64,000 nucleotides of DNA, from assembly GCA_942490995.1 (NCBI GenBank), contig CALOBG010000054.1:124001-188000 (forward strand), written 5' to 3'. Source of the stretch: UBA981 sp942490995 (GTDB taxonomy: Bacteria > Pseudomonadota > Gammaproteobacteria > Ga0077536). The translations under genes were made by a program, and so were the position numbers. Shown piece after piece: positions 10,084-19,283 of this stretch (positions within the stretch are counted from its first letter, which is position 1; every line of letters starts with the position of its first letter). Below the pieces are notes generated by a model, which made no database searches, was not told the DNA's origin, and saw only the letters and a program-made list of their open reading frames with translations.

Positions 10084-11340
10084 ATGAACCTGACCGAACT
10101 CAAGCAAAAACCAGCTTCCGAACTCGTCGATATTGCCGACGAAATGGGCCTCGATGGGGTCGCCCGCTCGCGCAAACAGGATGTCATTTTCAGCATCCTC
10201 AAAGCGCACGCCAAGAAGGGCGAAGACATCTCCGGCGACGGCGTACTGGAAATACTGCAGGACGGCTTCGGCTTCCTGCGCTCAGCCGATTCCTCCTACC
10301 TTGCCGGCCCTGATGACATCTACGTCTCACCGAGCCAGATCCGCCGCTTTAACCTGCGCACCGGCGACACGATTTCCGGCAAGATCCGCCCACCGAAAGA
10401 CGGCGAACGGTACTTCGCGCTGCTCAAGGTCGGCGAAATCAATTTCGAACCACCGGAAAACGCCAAGAACAAGGTCCTGTTCGAAAACCTCACGCCCTTG
10501 TTCCCGCAGGAACGGCTGCAGCTCGAGCTTGGCAATGGCAGTACCGAAGACCTCACGCCGCGCGTCATCGACCTCGCTTCGCCGATCGGGAAAGGTCAGC
10601 GTGGCCTGATAATTTCGCCGCCGAAAGCCGGCAAGACCATGATGCTGCAGAGCATTGCGCATTCGCTGAACGTCAATCATCCGGACTGCTATCTCATTGT
10701 CCTGCTGATCGACGAACGACCCGAGGAAGTCACCGAGATGAAGCGCTCGGTGCGCGGCGAAGTTATTTCCAGCACCTTTGACGAACCGGCCAGCCGCCAC
10801 GTGCAGGTCGCCGAAATGGTCATCGAAAAAGCCAAGCGTCTGGTCGAACACAAGCTCGACGTGATCATCCTGCTGGACTCGATCACACGCCTCGCGCGCG
10901 CTTACAACACCGTTGTGCCGTCGTCCGGTAAAGTCCTCACCGGCGGTGTCGACGCCAACGCGCTGCAGCGACCGAAGCGGTTTTTCGGCGCGGCGCGCAA
11001 TATTGAAGAAGGCGGCAGCCTGACAATCATGGCGACCGCCCTGATCGACACCGGATCACGTATGGACGACGTGATCTACGAGGAATTCAAGGGCACCGGC
11101 AACATGGAAGTCCACCTCGACCGCAAGATCGCCGAGAAACGCATCTTTCCGGCGGTACACATTCCGCGTTCCGGCACTCGGCGCGAAGAGATCCTGACCA
11201 AACCCGATGAACTACAGAAGATGTGGATCCTGCGCAAGCTCCTGCATCCGATGGAAGAAGTCGCGGCAATGGAGTTCCTGCTCGAGCGACTCAAGGCGAC
11301 CAAAAACAACGCCGAGTTTTTCGACGCGATGAAGCGCTGA
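10084..11340 (+). CDS. rho: Transcription termination factor Rho
   Basis: The product is 418 residues when started at the second of two tandem ATGs, giving MNLTELKQKPASEL, which matches the family N-terminus. It has the Rho_N and cold-shock RNA-binding domain (DGVLEILQDGFGFLR), the Walker A segment PPKAGKTMM, Walker B VIILLDSITRLARAYN, the Q-loop GGVDANALQRPKRFFGAARN, and the R-loop. Rho is a hexameric RNA-dependent ATPase that ends transcription. The open frame continues upstream to 10021 without family similarity, so the shorter start is preferred. Confidence 0.97.
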   Translation: MNLTELKQKPASELVDIADEMGLDGVARSRKQDVIFSILKAHAKKGEDISGDGVLEILQDGFGFLRSADSSYLAGPDDIYVSPSQIRRFNLRTGDTISGKIRPPKDGERYFALLKVGEINFEPPENAKNKVLFENLTPLFPQERLQLELGNGSTEDLTPRVIDLASPIGKGQRGLIISPPKAGKTMMLQSIAHSLNVNHPDCYLIVLLIDERPEEVTEMKRSVRGEVISSTFDEPASRHVQVAEMVIEKAKRLVEHKLDVIILLDSITRLARAYNTVVPSSGKVLTGGVDANALQRPKRFFGAARNIEEGGSLTIMATALIDTGSRMDDVIYEEFKGTGNMEVHLDRKIAEKRIFPAVHIPRSGTRREEILTKPDELQKMWILRKLLHPMEEVAAMEFLLERLKATKNNAEFFDAMKR

Positions 11341-11366
11341 CGGCGCGGTTTGCTTGCCGGCAGGTT

Positions 11367-11711
11367 TCAGCCCGGCGGCCAGCTGAATTTACGCCCGCCG
11401 AGAACATGCACGTGGATATGGAAAACGGTCTGTCCGACCGCCGCCCCGTTATTGATGACCAGACGAAACGCCTCGCCGTGACCTTCATCGGTCGCGATCG
11501 CGGCGGCCCGCAACAATAGCTGACCAAGCAACGCGGCATCGTCCGCTCCCGCATCCGAAACTTTCGGCAGCGGTTTCTTCGGACACACCAGGATATGCAT
11601 CGGCGCCTGCGGATTGATATCGCGAAAAGCAATGATGTCGTTATCTTCGAACACGATATCGGCCGGGATCTCGCGGTCGATGATTTTTTCAAATAAGGTC
11701 TTGTCAGCCAT
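11367..11711 (-). CDS. hinT: HIT-family nucleoside phosphoramidase HinT
   Basis: The 114-residue protein has the HIT signature HIHVHVLGG near the C-terminus and the HinT N-terminus TLFEKIIDREIPADIVFEDN. It hydrolyses adenosine phosphoramidates such as lysyl-AMP derivatives. It runs convergently with rho and has no obvious operon partner apart from the Nudix gene upstream on the same strand. Confidence 0.93.
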   Translation of the reverse strand: MADKTLFEKIIDREIPADIVFEDNDIIAFRDINPQAPMHILVCPKKPLPKVSDAGADDAALLGQLLLRAAAIATDEGHGEAFRLVINNGAAVGQTVFHIHVHVLGGRKFSWPPG

Positions 11712-11758
11712 ATTCAGTTTCCTGTCGATTTCGCCGCGGCGTTTACCTGCCGGCGCCG

Positions 11759-12349
11759 CTATAGGGTGCTCGCCGCGCCGCGCGGACGCCGGCTATGGAG
11801 TACCGACTCCTGGCCGTCGCGAACGATATCGCCGACGTGCAGATCGAAACGGCCACGCTTCCTGTCTTCAAAATAGTATTTCAAGGTATGGGTAATGGTT
11901 GGAAATGCCAGCTCCGGCCAGGGTATTTCCGCTTCGCGGTAGAGCCGGCACTCGAGACTTTCCGAGCCGGGCGCAAACTCCAGGACCGGCAGGTGGGCGA
12001 GAAACATCATGTAGACCTGGTTGATCTGCGGCAGGTTGAACATCGCGAACAAGGCGCCCACTTCAACTTCCGCGGTCGCCTCTTCCCAGGTTTCGCGCGC
12101 CGCTGCTTCAGCGGTTGTTTCACTGTTTTCCATGAAGCCGGCGGGTAGCGTCCACCAACCATAGCGCGGCTCGATCGCGCGCTTGCACAGCAGCACCCGG
12201 TCGCCGTAAACCGGCACGCAGCCGGCGACGATGTTCGGGTTCTGATAAAAAACCTGGCCGCACTGGTCGCAGATGTGACGCGGCCGGTTATCGTCGTCCG
12301 GAACCCGCCAGACCATGTGCTCCGAACCGCAATGGCTGCAGTATTTCAC
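11759..12349 (-). CDS. Nudix hydrolase with zinc ribbon
   Basis: The 196-residue product starts at a GTG (12349-12347) that overlaps the tesA stop (GTGA). The longer upstream frame is unlikely. An N-terminal CxxC...CxxC zinc ribbon (YCSHCG; CDQCG) precedes a Nudix domain whose box runs from GFMENSE to RETWEEA, with Ala replacing the usual final Gly. It belongs to the group related to NADH pyrophosphatase and is likely a nucleotide-sugar or dinucleotide pyrophosphatase. Translational coupling to tesA is implied. The substrate is not predictable from sequence alone. Confidence 0.85.
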   Translation of the reverse strand: MKYCSHCGSEHMVWRVPDDDNRPRHICDQCGQVFYQNPNIVAGCVPVYGDRVLLCKRAIEPRYGWWTLPAGFMENSETTAEAAARETWEEATAEVEVGALFAMFNLPQINQVYMMFLAHLPVLEFAPGSESLECRLYREAEIPWPELAFPTITHTLKYYFEDRKRGRFDLHVGDIVRDGQESVLHSRRPRGAASTL

Positions 12350-13008
12350 TGCGCCAGCGCCTCCGGCATGTCGTCGGCCCGCAGCGCGGTCGCGATCGAT
12401 GGCCACAAGGTCTCGAGGATGCGCGGTTGCACCGCCGCGGTCGGGTGCAGGCCATCGTTCTGAAACGCGGCGCGGTCGAGGGCAAACTGTTCGAGCATGA
12501 ATGGCGCGTAGATGACTTCGTCGGCAGCGCCGAGTTCGTCGAACATGCCCTCGAATGCGCGCGTGTACTGCGGCCCGTAGTTGGGTGGAATGCGTACTTT
12601 GAGCAGCACCACACGCGCCTGCGCGTCCTTGGCCTGGCGAATAATCGAGGACAGGTTTCTCCGTGTGGCGGCAATGTCGAGCCCGCGCAGGCCATCGTTC
12701 GCGCCCAGCGCGACGACCACCGCGTGCGGTTGATGGCGGTCCAACAGCGCTGCAATTCGACGTGCTCCTCCGGACGTCGTCTCGCCGCTGATACTGGCGT
12801 TCACTACCGAATATGGATAGCCTTCTTCACGCAGACGCGTCTGCAGCAGAGTCGGCCAACTGGCGTCGCGGGCTATCCCGTAACCGGCGCTGAGGCTGTC
12901 ACCCAGGATCACCACGCTACCCAGAGCAGCGGCGCCCGCGGCCGCGCTCGCGAGCAGCATCGTCACCATGACTACCAGTACCCTTAACACGCAATCAACC
13001 TCCATCAT
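12346..13008 (-). CDS. tesA: TesA-like esterase/thioesterase I (SGNH hydrolase)
   Basis: The 220-residue protein has a signal peptide (VLRVLVVMVTMLLASAAAG) and all SGNH blocks: GDSLSAGYG with the nucleophile Ser, the oxyanion Gly/Asn residues in SISGETTSGG and LGANDGLRG, and the DGLHP Asp-His pair. TesA is a periplasmic lysophospholipase, thioesterase and protease I. The start is uncertain between tandem ATGs near 13008 and a GTG at 12990. Either overlaps the start of the divergent ABC gene. Divergence from a ybbA/ybbP-type pair is the classic arrangement. Confidence 0.88.
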   Translation of the reverse strand: MMEVDCVLRVLVVMVTMLLASAAAGAAALGSVVILGDSLSAGYGIARDASWPTLLQTRLREEGYPYSVVNASISGETTSGGARRIAALLDRHQPHAVVVALGANDGLRGLDIAATRRNLSSIIRQAKDAQARVVLLKVRIPPNYGPQYTRAFEGMFDELGAADEVIYAPFMLEQFALDRAAFQNDGLHPTAAVQPRILETLWPSIATALRADDMPEALAQ

Positions 13009-13663
13009 CGAGGCGTCCAATGTCTCGAAAGTCGTAACCGGACCCGACGGTGAATTGACAATCCTCGATGATATCAATTTTGCGCTCAGCGCTCGCGAGC
13101 GGGTCGCTGTCACGGGCGTCTCCGGCTCCGGCAAATCAACCCTGCTTGGCCTGCTCGCCGGGCTCGACAGCGTCACCGGCGGGCGCATAGAGGTCCTCGG
13201 CCATGACCTCACGGCGCTCGACGAGGACGCCCGCGCGCGGCTGCGCCGGCGTCATATCGGCTTCGTGTTTCAGGCCTTTCACCTGGTGCAGAGCTTCAAC
13301 GCGCAGGAAAACGTCATGCTGGCGCTGGAACTCAAAGGCGTTCGCGATGCGGCAGGCGCCGCCGAACAGATGCTCGAACGCGTCGGGCTGGGCGGCCGCC
13401 TGCATCATTTTCCGCGCCAGTTGTCCGGCGGTGAACAGCAGCGGGTCGCGCTGGCCCGCGCGTTTTGTACCTCGCCGGATATCCTTTTCGCCGACGAACC
13501 GACCGGCAATCTCGACCAGGCCACCGCGCGCACCATCAGCGAGCTGTTGTTTGAACTGAATGACGAGTTCGGCACAACACTGATCATCGTCACCCACGAT
13601 GCCGGACTGGCCGGCGCCTGCGGTCGGCGGTTTGCCCTGGCCGGCGGACGCATCGTTGACTGA
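12968..13663 (+). CDS. ybbA: ABC transporter ATP-binding protein, YbbA type
   Basis: The 231-residue ATPase belongs to the LolD/MacB superfamily, with Walker A GVSGSGKST, a Q-loop (GFVFQAFHL), signature QLSGGEQQRVALARAF, and Walker B ILFADEPTGNLD. It pairs with the FtsX-like permease just downstream, whose start overlaps it by 8 bp. In Escherichia coli the YbbAP complex extracts lipids or hydrolysed amphiphiles from the inner membrane, working with TesA. The divergent tesA next door fits that role. Confidence 0.92.
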   Translation: MTTSTLNTQSTSIIEASNVSKVVTGPDGELTILDDINFALSARERVAVTGVSGSGKSTLLGLLAGLDSVTGGRIEVLGHDLTALDEDARARLRRRHIGFVFQAFHLVQSFNAQENVMLALELKGVRDAAGAAEQMLERVGLGGRLHHFPRQLSGGEQQRVALARAFCTSPDILFADEPTGNLDQATARTISELLFELNDEFGTTLIIVTHDAGLAGACGRRFALAGGRIVD

Positions 13664-16148
13664 GTCGCTACCCATCCTGCGCTTCGCGGCACGCCTGCTG
13701 CGCCGTGACCTGGCCAGCGGACGGCTGCTGGTGATGTTGCTGGCGGCGGTCATTGCGGTCGCCAGTACGGTGTCGGTCAATCTGCTGGTCAGCCGGGTCA
13801 AGCAGGTCGTGGTTTCCGAATCCAGTGCCTTGCTGGCCGGCGACCTCGCGCTGGCAACAAATGCGCCGGCGCCGGCGCGCTACGCCAGCCGCGCGCAGTC
13901 ACTGGGTCTTAAAGTCAGCCACACCGTCAGCCTGCGCAGCGTCGTTGCGAGCGACGGCCGTTTGCAGCTGGTGCGCCTGAAAGCCGTCGATGACCACTAC
14001 CCGCTGCGCGGTGAATTGCAGGTTGCCGACAGTGCCATCGCCGCCATCGAACGCGTGCGGCGGGGACCGGCGACGGGCGAGGTGTGGGCGGACGCGCGCC
14101 TGTTCCAGTTACTCGACCTCAAAGTCGGCGACGTGCTCGAGATCGGCAGTGCCCGTTTCGTATTGCGCCGCCTGCTGGTCCTTGAACCGGACCGCGGCGG
14201 GGATATGTTTGCTCTCGCGCCGCGCTTGATGATGCATCTCGACGACCTCGAACGCACCGCGTTAATCGTACCCGGCAGCCGCGCCAGCTATACCCTGCTC
14301 ATGGCCGGCACTCCCGCCGCGCTCGCACGCTTTCGCGACGGCGCTCGACTCGAAGCCGGCCACAGCCTGATGGAACCGCGCAGTGCGCGGCCGGAAATGG
14401 ACAGTGCTTTCACCCAGGCCGAACGCTTTCTGACCCTGGCCTCATTCGTCGGCGTGCTGCTCGCGACCATCGGCATCGCGCTGGCCGCGGCGGCCTACAG
14501 TGAACAACACGAACGGACCGTCGCGATTCTTAAAACGCTGGGGCTGGAAGCGCGCGCGGTCGCGCGCCTGCTGGGTCTGGAAATCGTTTTCCTCGCCGTC
14601 CTCGCCAGTGTGCTTGGCAATACGCTCGCCGTGCTGGTCCACGAAGTCCTGATCCGCCTGTACCTGCCCGGCACCGCGCCCGCGATGACCGAACTGCCGT
14701 TGACGCCGTTCGTACATGGCGCCTGGATCGCGCTGATCGTATTAGGCGGATTCGCCCTGCCCGCGCTGCTGCGTCTCGCGCGTCTGCCGGTGACCGCGAT
14801 CCTGACCCGTGATCGCACCACGCTCGGGAGCGGCGCAGTGGTACCCGTCGCGATCATGATCCTGGCCACCGTACTGATCGCACCGTGGCACCTTGGCAAT
14901 ACCCGCCTCGTCGCGATCACCTTCGTCGGCATGTTCGCGGCCGCGCTCGCCATCGCCGCGGCGGCGCTGCTGCTGGTCATGCTGCTCGGCCGCGCCCGCG
15001 CGCGTACCAGCTTCGGATGGCGCTTCGGTCTCGCCAACATCGCGCGGCGCGCGCGCCTGTCGGTAGTGCAGTCAACCGCCATCGGTGTCGGCATCGCCGT
15101 CCTGCTGTTACTGGGTGTCGTACGCAACGATCTGCTCGAACAATGGCGCGGCAGACTGCCGGATAAAGCCCCGAACCAGTTTCTGATCAACGTTCATGGC
15201 GATGAAGTGCCGGCCCTGAAAACGTTCCTGGCCCGGCATGTCGAACACCAGGTTCGCCTCTATCCGATGGTGCGCGGCCGGCTTACCGCGATCGACGCAC
15301 GCGAGGTCGACGTCGAATCCTACAGCGAACCGCGCGCGCGGCGGCTGGTCGATCGCGAGTTCAACCTGTCGTGGGCGGAACACATGAAAAGCGATAACCG
15401 CCTGCTGTCCGGACGCTGGTGGCAGGCCGGCGCCGAGGCCGAGATGTCAGTCGAACAGGGCATCGCCGATACCCTTGGCATTGAACTGGGCGATCAGCTC
15501 AGTTTCAGCGTGGCGGATCGCACTATCACCGCGGTGGTGACGAGTCTGCGTGAAGTGCAGTGGGACAACTTCGAGGTCAACTTCTTCGTGGTGACCACCC
15601 CGGAATTGCTGCGCGGCGCACCGGCAACCTATATCACCAGCTTCTACCTCGATCCCGCCGAGCGCGCGCTGATGGCCGAACTGGTGCGACGCTTTCCCAG
15701 TGTTACCGTGATCGATGTCGACGCCCTCATGCAGCAGGTGCGCGGCGTCATGGATCGTGTCGCGGGGGCACTGGGCTGGGTTTTTGCATTTGCCTTGACG
15801 GCCGGCATCGTGGTGCTCGCCGCCGCGGTTCAGGCCAGCCAGCGCGAGCGCAGCCTGGATATCGTGCTGCTGAAAACGCTCGGCGCACCGCGGCGGTTTA
15901 TTTCCACCACGGTGATCATCGAGTTCGCCGTGCTCGGCGCACTGGCCGGCGCGCTCGGTAGCGCCGGTGCGCTCGGTACCGGCGCCCTGATCGCGAACTA
16001 CGTGTTGCAGATCCCCTATCGTCCCGATGTCATGGTCGCGCTCGCCGGAATTGCCGGCGGCGTGGTCGGGATCGCCGCCCTCGGCGGCGGCGTTGTGTAC
16101 CAGAGCCACCGTCGCGCGGTTGTTGCCGGCCTGCGCGAGGCCGGTTGA
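13656..16148 (+). CDS. ybbP: FtsX-like ABC permease, YbbP type
   Basis: The protein of about 830 residues has an N-terminal membrane helix near residues 20-40, a large periplasmic domain, two sets of FtsX-type helices (about 270-410 and 700-820), and a central helix block. This is the ten-helix layout of YbbP. The likely start is the TTG at 13656 (giving LTESLPILRFAARLLRRD), inside the end of ybbA. The longer frame from 13599 has no hydrophobic or family content. It forms the membrane half of the exporter with ybbA. Confidence 0.9.
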   Translation: MTESLPILRFAARLLRRDLASGRLLVMLLAAVIAVASTVSVNLLVSRVKQVVVSESSALLAGDLALATNAPAPARYASRAQSLGLKVSHTVSLRSVVASDGRLQLVRLKAVDDHYPLRGELQVADSAIAAIERVRRGPATGEVWADARLFQLLDLKVGDVLEIGSARFVLRRLLVLEPDRGGDMFALAPRLMMHLDDLERTALIVPGSRASYTLLMAGTPAALARFRDGARLEAGHSLMEPRSARPEMDSAFTQAERFLTLASFVGVLLATIGIALAAAAYSEQHERTVAILKTLGLEARAVARLLGLEIVFLAVLASVLGNTLAVLVHEVLIRLYLPGTAPAMTELPLTPFVHGAWIALIVLGGFALPALLRLARLPVTAILTRDRTTLGSGAVVPVAIMILATVLIAPWHLGNTRLVAITFVGMFAAALAIAAAALLLVMLLGRARARTSFGWRFGLANIARRARLSVVQSTAIGVGIAVLLLLGVVRNDLLEQWRGRLPDKAPNQFLINVHGDEVPALKTFLARHVEHQVRLYPMVRGRLTAIDAREVDVESYSEPRARRLVDREFNLSWAEHMKSDNRLLSGRWWQAGAEAEMSVEQGIADTLGIELGDQLSFSVADRTITAVVTSLREVQWDNFEVNFFVVTTPELLRGAPATYITSFYLDPAERALMAELVRRFPSVTVIDVDALMQQVRGVMDRVAGALGWVFAFALTAGIVVLAAAVQASQRERSLDIVLLKTLGAPRRFISTTVIIEFAVLGALAGALGSAGALGTGALIANYVLQIPYRPDVMVALAGIAGGVVGIAALGGGVVYQSHRRAVVAGLREAG

Positions 16149-16181
16149 ACGGTTCGAGCACTCATCCGGAAACGGCGCGGA

Positions 16182-16541
16182 CTACAGGCGCTCGTCGCCG
16201 TCCGCGCACCACGGTGGCGAAACCACCGCGACGAAGCGCAGCACCGATGCCTCCAGGTTCTCGATCCACTGCACTGAGCGCGCCGGGATCACGACCGCCT
16301 CGCCGGCTACGATTTCGGCGCTGTCGTCATTGATGTGCATGAGCCCACGCCCCTCGACAACGTAGTAAACTTCGGTCTGATCCAGACGGTGACGATAGCT
16401 GGCCGCATGTCCCTCGAGTTCCGCGATCGCAAACGAGTACGGCAGATCGAGCGCGTCGTTGGCCGGGTGCAAGAGTTCGAATATGCGACAACCATCATTA
16501 GCGATCAGCGCCGGACAGTTGCGCTGCGACTTTATTTCCAT
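16182..16541 (-). CDS. Small cupin-domain protein
   Basis: The 119-residue product starts at the ATG 16541-16539 behind a GGAGGAG ribosome site. It is a single cupin barrel: the first motif HRLDQTEVYYVVEGRGLMHI and a second motif (VIPARSVQWIENLE) suggest metal ligands, though the canonical second His is replaced. Cupins of this size bind small molecules or isomerise sugars. It is divergent from hemH and convergent with ybbP. No specific function can be inferred. Confidence 0.8.
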   Translation of the reverse strand: MEIKSQRNCPALIANDGCRIFELLHPANDALDLPYSFAIAELEGHAASYRHRLDQTEVYYVVEGRGLMHINDDSAEIVAGEAVVIPARSVQWIENLEASVLRFVAVVSPPWCADGDERL

Positions 16542-16607
16542 CGACTCCTCCACGGACCTGTCTGTGGCGAGCCATGATATCGAAGCCGAGTTGCGCGGCG
16601 GGCAGTC

Positions 16608-17687
16608 ATGAGTGGCTTGCGCGGGCGCAGCGACTTCAAACACGGCGCCCCGGTGCGCACGGGGATCCTGCTGTGCAACCTGGGAACACCTGACGCGCCG
16701 ACGACCGCGGCGGTGCGCCGCTACCTCGCCGAGTTCCTCAGCGACCCACGCGTCGTAGAGCTGCCGCGCTGGTTGTGGCTGCCGCTCCTGCACGGTGTGA
16801 TCCTGAACCTCCGTCCGCGCCGCTCGGCGCATGCCTACGCCAAGATCTGGGGTGACGACGGCGCGCCCCTGTTACGCCTGTCGGAACGACTGGTGGCCGC
16901 GCTGGCGGGCGAAAGCGAGGATACCTGTGTCTACGCGCTGGGTATGCGTTATGGCACACCGGCCATCTCGACGGCGCTCGACCAGCTCATTGCCGCCGAA
17001 GCGCGCCGCATCCTGGTGGTACCGCTGTATCCGCAATACGCCTCGGCCACGACCGCATCGGTACACGACGCGGTGTTCGATTATTGTCGCGCCCTGCGCT
17101 GGATCCCGGAACTGCGATTCGTGTCGGATTATCATGACGACCCGCGCTATATCACCGCGCTGGCCGAGTCGGTGCAGGCTCATTGGCGTGTTCACGGCCG
17201 CGGCCAACGCCTGCTGATGTCGTTCCACGGCATTCCGCACGATACCTTCATCGCCGGCGATCCCTACTATTGCCAGTGCCAGGCCAGCGCTCGAGCGCTG
17301 GCCGAAGCGCTGCAGCTTGAGGACGGCGACTGGCAGGTCAGTTTTCAGTCACGCGTGGGACCGAAACGCTGGCTCGAGCCCTACACGGAAAAAACGCTGA
17401 TCGAATGGGGTGGCGCCGGGCTCGGCGATATCGATGTGATCTGTCCCGGCTTTGCCGTCGATTGTCTCGAAACGTTGGAGGAAATCGCGCTTCAGAACGC
17501 TGAACGTTACCGCGACGCCGGCGGCGGCGCGCTGCGTTATATCGCCGCCCTCAACGACAATCCCGCGCACGTTGCGGCGCTGTCCGGGATCATCACCGAC
17601 CATCTCGGCAACTGGCTCGAGGCCAGCAAGCCTGACGCCGAACGCACCGCGGCCGCCGCGCGCGCACGCGGGGCGGGTGGCATGTGA
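16608..17687 (+). CDS. hemH: Ferrochelatase
   Basis: The 359-residue protein inserts ferrous iron into protoporphyrin IX, the last step of haem synthesis. Visible landmarks are the N-terminal GILLCNLGTPDAP, the active-site His in LMSFHGIPHDT, a CxC pair in YYCQCQA, QSRVGPKRWLEPYT, and DVICPGFAVDCLETLEEI. The length and spacing are normal. The first ATG is used; the GILLCNLG core begins at residue 19. Confidence 0.97.
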   Translation: MSGLRGRSDFKHGAPVRTGILLCNLGTPDAPTTAAVRRYLAEFLSDPRVVELPRWLWLPLLHGVILNLRPRRSAHAYAKIWGDDGAPLLRLSERLVAALAGESEDTCVYALGMRYGTPAISTALDQLIAAEARRILVVPLYPQYASATTASVHDAVFDYCRALRWIPELRFVSDYHDDPRYITALAESVQAHWRVHGRGQRLLMSFHGIPHDTFIAGDPYYCQCQASARALAEALQLEDGDWQVSFQSRVGPKRWLEPYTEKTLIEWGGAGLGDIDVICPGFAVDCLETLEEIALQNAERYRDAGGGALRYIAALNDNPAHVAALSGIITDHLGNWLEASKPDAERTAAAARARGAGGM

Positions 17688-17699
17688 GCGGCGCCGTGC

Positions 17700-18281
17700 T
17701 TATGGATGCTGGAACAGTTTTACAACCTTGCTGACGCCACCGACCCCGGCCGCGGTATCCGCCGCTGTGTTTGCCGAGCCCTTGTCGATCAGCCCCATCA
17801 TGTAAACCACCCGCGCCTCGGTGACGACCTTGATGTTGCCGCTCGGCATATCCTTGATCGCGAGCAGCTTACTTTTGACCTTAGTGGTGATCAGTGAATC
17901 CGCGGTGCGCGCCGACAGCGGGCTTGGCGCCGCCACGGCGATTTCGTTGAAAATGTGCGCAACCTTGGCCACCCGCCCGGCGTATTCAGCGGCCTTGGCG
18001 CGCAGTTGCTCGGTCGGGCATTCGCCGGTCAGCAGGACCTGCTGGTTATAACTGGTCACGTTGAGATGGCACGATTGCGAAATCTCCGCATCGGCATTAA
18101 AGAAATCGGCCGCCTTGCGTTCGATACGCTCGTCCTCGATGACCGTACCGGTGGTACGCGGGTCACCACTGACCGCCGCGGTTGTCGCGGTCGTCGCGGT
18201 CAGCGGCGAACAGGCGGCAAGGGCGTACAGGCAGCTCACGATGAGCAGGATCCAGGCAGGTCCGACAAGTCTTGAAATCAC
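17700..18281 (-). CDS. BON-domain lipoprotein, OsmY/DolP-like
   Basis: Starting at the GTG 18281-18279, which follows GAGGAG, the product has 193 residues. A signal peptide ends in a lipobox (LYALAAC, Cys near 24), followed by two BON domains: about 60-120 with NVTSYNQQVLLTGECPT, and about 130-190 with KDMPSGNIKVVTEARVVYMMG. BON proteins bind phospholipid. This layout resembles outer-membrane lipoproteins of the DolP (YraP) group, involved in envelope integrity. It is convergent with hemH. Confidence 0.85.
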   Translation of the reverse strand: MISRLVGPAWILLIVSCLYALAACSPLTATTATTAAVSGDPRTTGTVIEDERIERKAADFFNADAEISQSCHLNVTSYNQQVLLTGECPTEQLRAKAAEYAGRVAKVAHIFNEIAVAAPSPLSARTADSLITTKVKSKLLAIKDMPSGNIKVVTEARVVYMMGLIDKGSANTAADTAAGVGGVSKVVKLFQHP

Positions 18282-18582
18282 GATAGGAACTCTCCTCGCG
18301 GTGTGCTCGCGCACGGGTTTCGATGGCCACACGATGGTATTGGCGCCGCACCGGGATCGCGCGGAAACGCAACCGGGCGGATCACGGGCGCCTGCGCGTC
18401 ACGCCTTCGTCAGGCCGGCGGATTATGCAGCAAATCGACCTCGTCCGGCACCTGCGCGTGTGTGATCCGATCGACGAATGCCAGAGGCGATAAACTTCTC
18501 ACCAGGTTGCGGGCGCCGAGCGTTCGGCGCGGACCAGCAGGATAACAGCCTGGAAACGAACCAGCAGCAGAGAGATCGCCTC
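18282..18582. other. Gene-free stretch between BON lipoprotein and Nudix gene
   Basis: About 300 bases lie between two divergent genes. No frame has a recognisable domain. The promoters of both neighbours should be here, but I see no clear -10/-35 pair. Confidence 0.4.
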
Positions 18583-19182
18583 ATGACCGACAAGGATGCA
18601 CGCCCAGCCAGTCCCCTCGACTGGGAGCCTATCGATTCGACCTACGACGACCACGCCGGCCTGATCCTGTTCGAGAAACGCATCGATCGGCTGCGTAATC
18701 CGCGCAACAACCAGGTCTTTGATCGCCTGGTGCTGGAGTCGGTGGACTGGGTCAACATGGTGGCACTGGATCGCGAACGCCGCTGCGTGATGATCCGCCA
18801 ATATCGTTTCGGGGTCGGTTATACGACCCTCGAAACACCCGGTGGCATGGTCGATCCGGGCGAGGATTCATTTGCCGCCGCGGCACGCGAACTACGCGAG
18901 GAAACCGGCTACATCTCGGATCGCTGGACCTATCTCGGCGCTGTGGAGCCGAACCCCGCGGTGCACAATCACCTCTGCCACCATTGGCTGGCGGAGGACG
19001 CCAGTCCGACGCACGCGCAGGATCTCGGCGCCGGCGAATCGATCGCGGTCGAACTCATGAGCGAAGCTGAAATCCGCGCCGCGGTAACCACGGGAGAGCT
19101 GAAACACGCGCTCGCGTTGTCGGCCCTGGCGCGGGTCTACCAGCTGTGGCCGTTACCGTTTCGCGTCGAGCCGCCGAATTAG
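18583..19182 (+). CDS. Nudix hydrolase, ADP-ribose pyrophosphatase-like
   Basis: The 199-residue product starts at the ATG (MTDKDARPASPLDWEP). The open frame extends further upstream without similarity. The Nudix box begins at GGMVDPGEDSFAAAARE and continues LREETGYI, with every catalytic Glu present. An upstream RQYRFGVGYTTLETPGG segment is typical of the NudF/ADP-ribose pyrophosphatase group, in which a dimer hydrolyses ADP-sugars. It is followed on the same strand by a secreted PEBP-like protein without obvious functional linkage. Confidence 0.88.
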   Translation: MTDKDARPASPLDWEPIDSTYDDHAGLILFEKRIDRLRNPRNNQVFDRLVLESVDWVNMVALDRERRCVMIRQYRFGVGYTTLETPGGMVDPGEDSFAAAARELREETGYISDRWTYLGAVEPNPAVHNHLCHHWLAEDASPTHAQDLGAGESIAVELMSEAEIRAAVTTGELKHALALSALARVYQLWPLPFRVEPPN

Positions 19183-19283
19183 CGATCAAGTCCTGCCTGT
19201 TGCGGCCATTCAGCTGGCGCGCGTCGTGGGTCATAATCGCAGTCATTATTCGGTTTGAAACGCTCTGGCTTGAGGTTGCGACC

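Noticed and set aside
18303..18545. Short plus-strand gene between the BON lipoprotein and the Nudix gene
   Set aside because: There is no ribosome site and no domain, and the frame overlaps the likely divergent promoter region.
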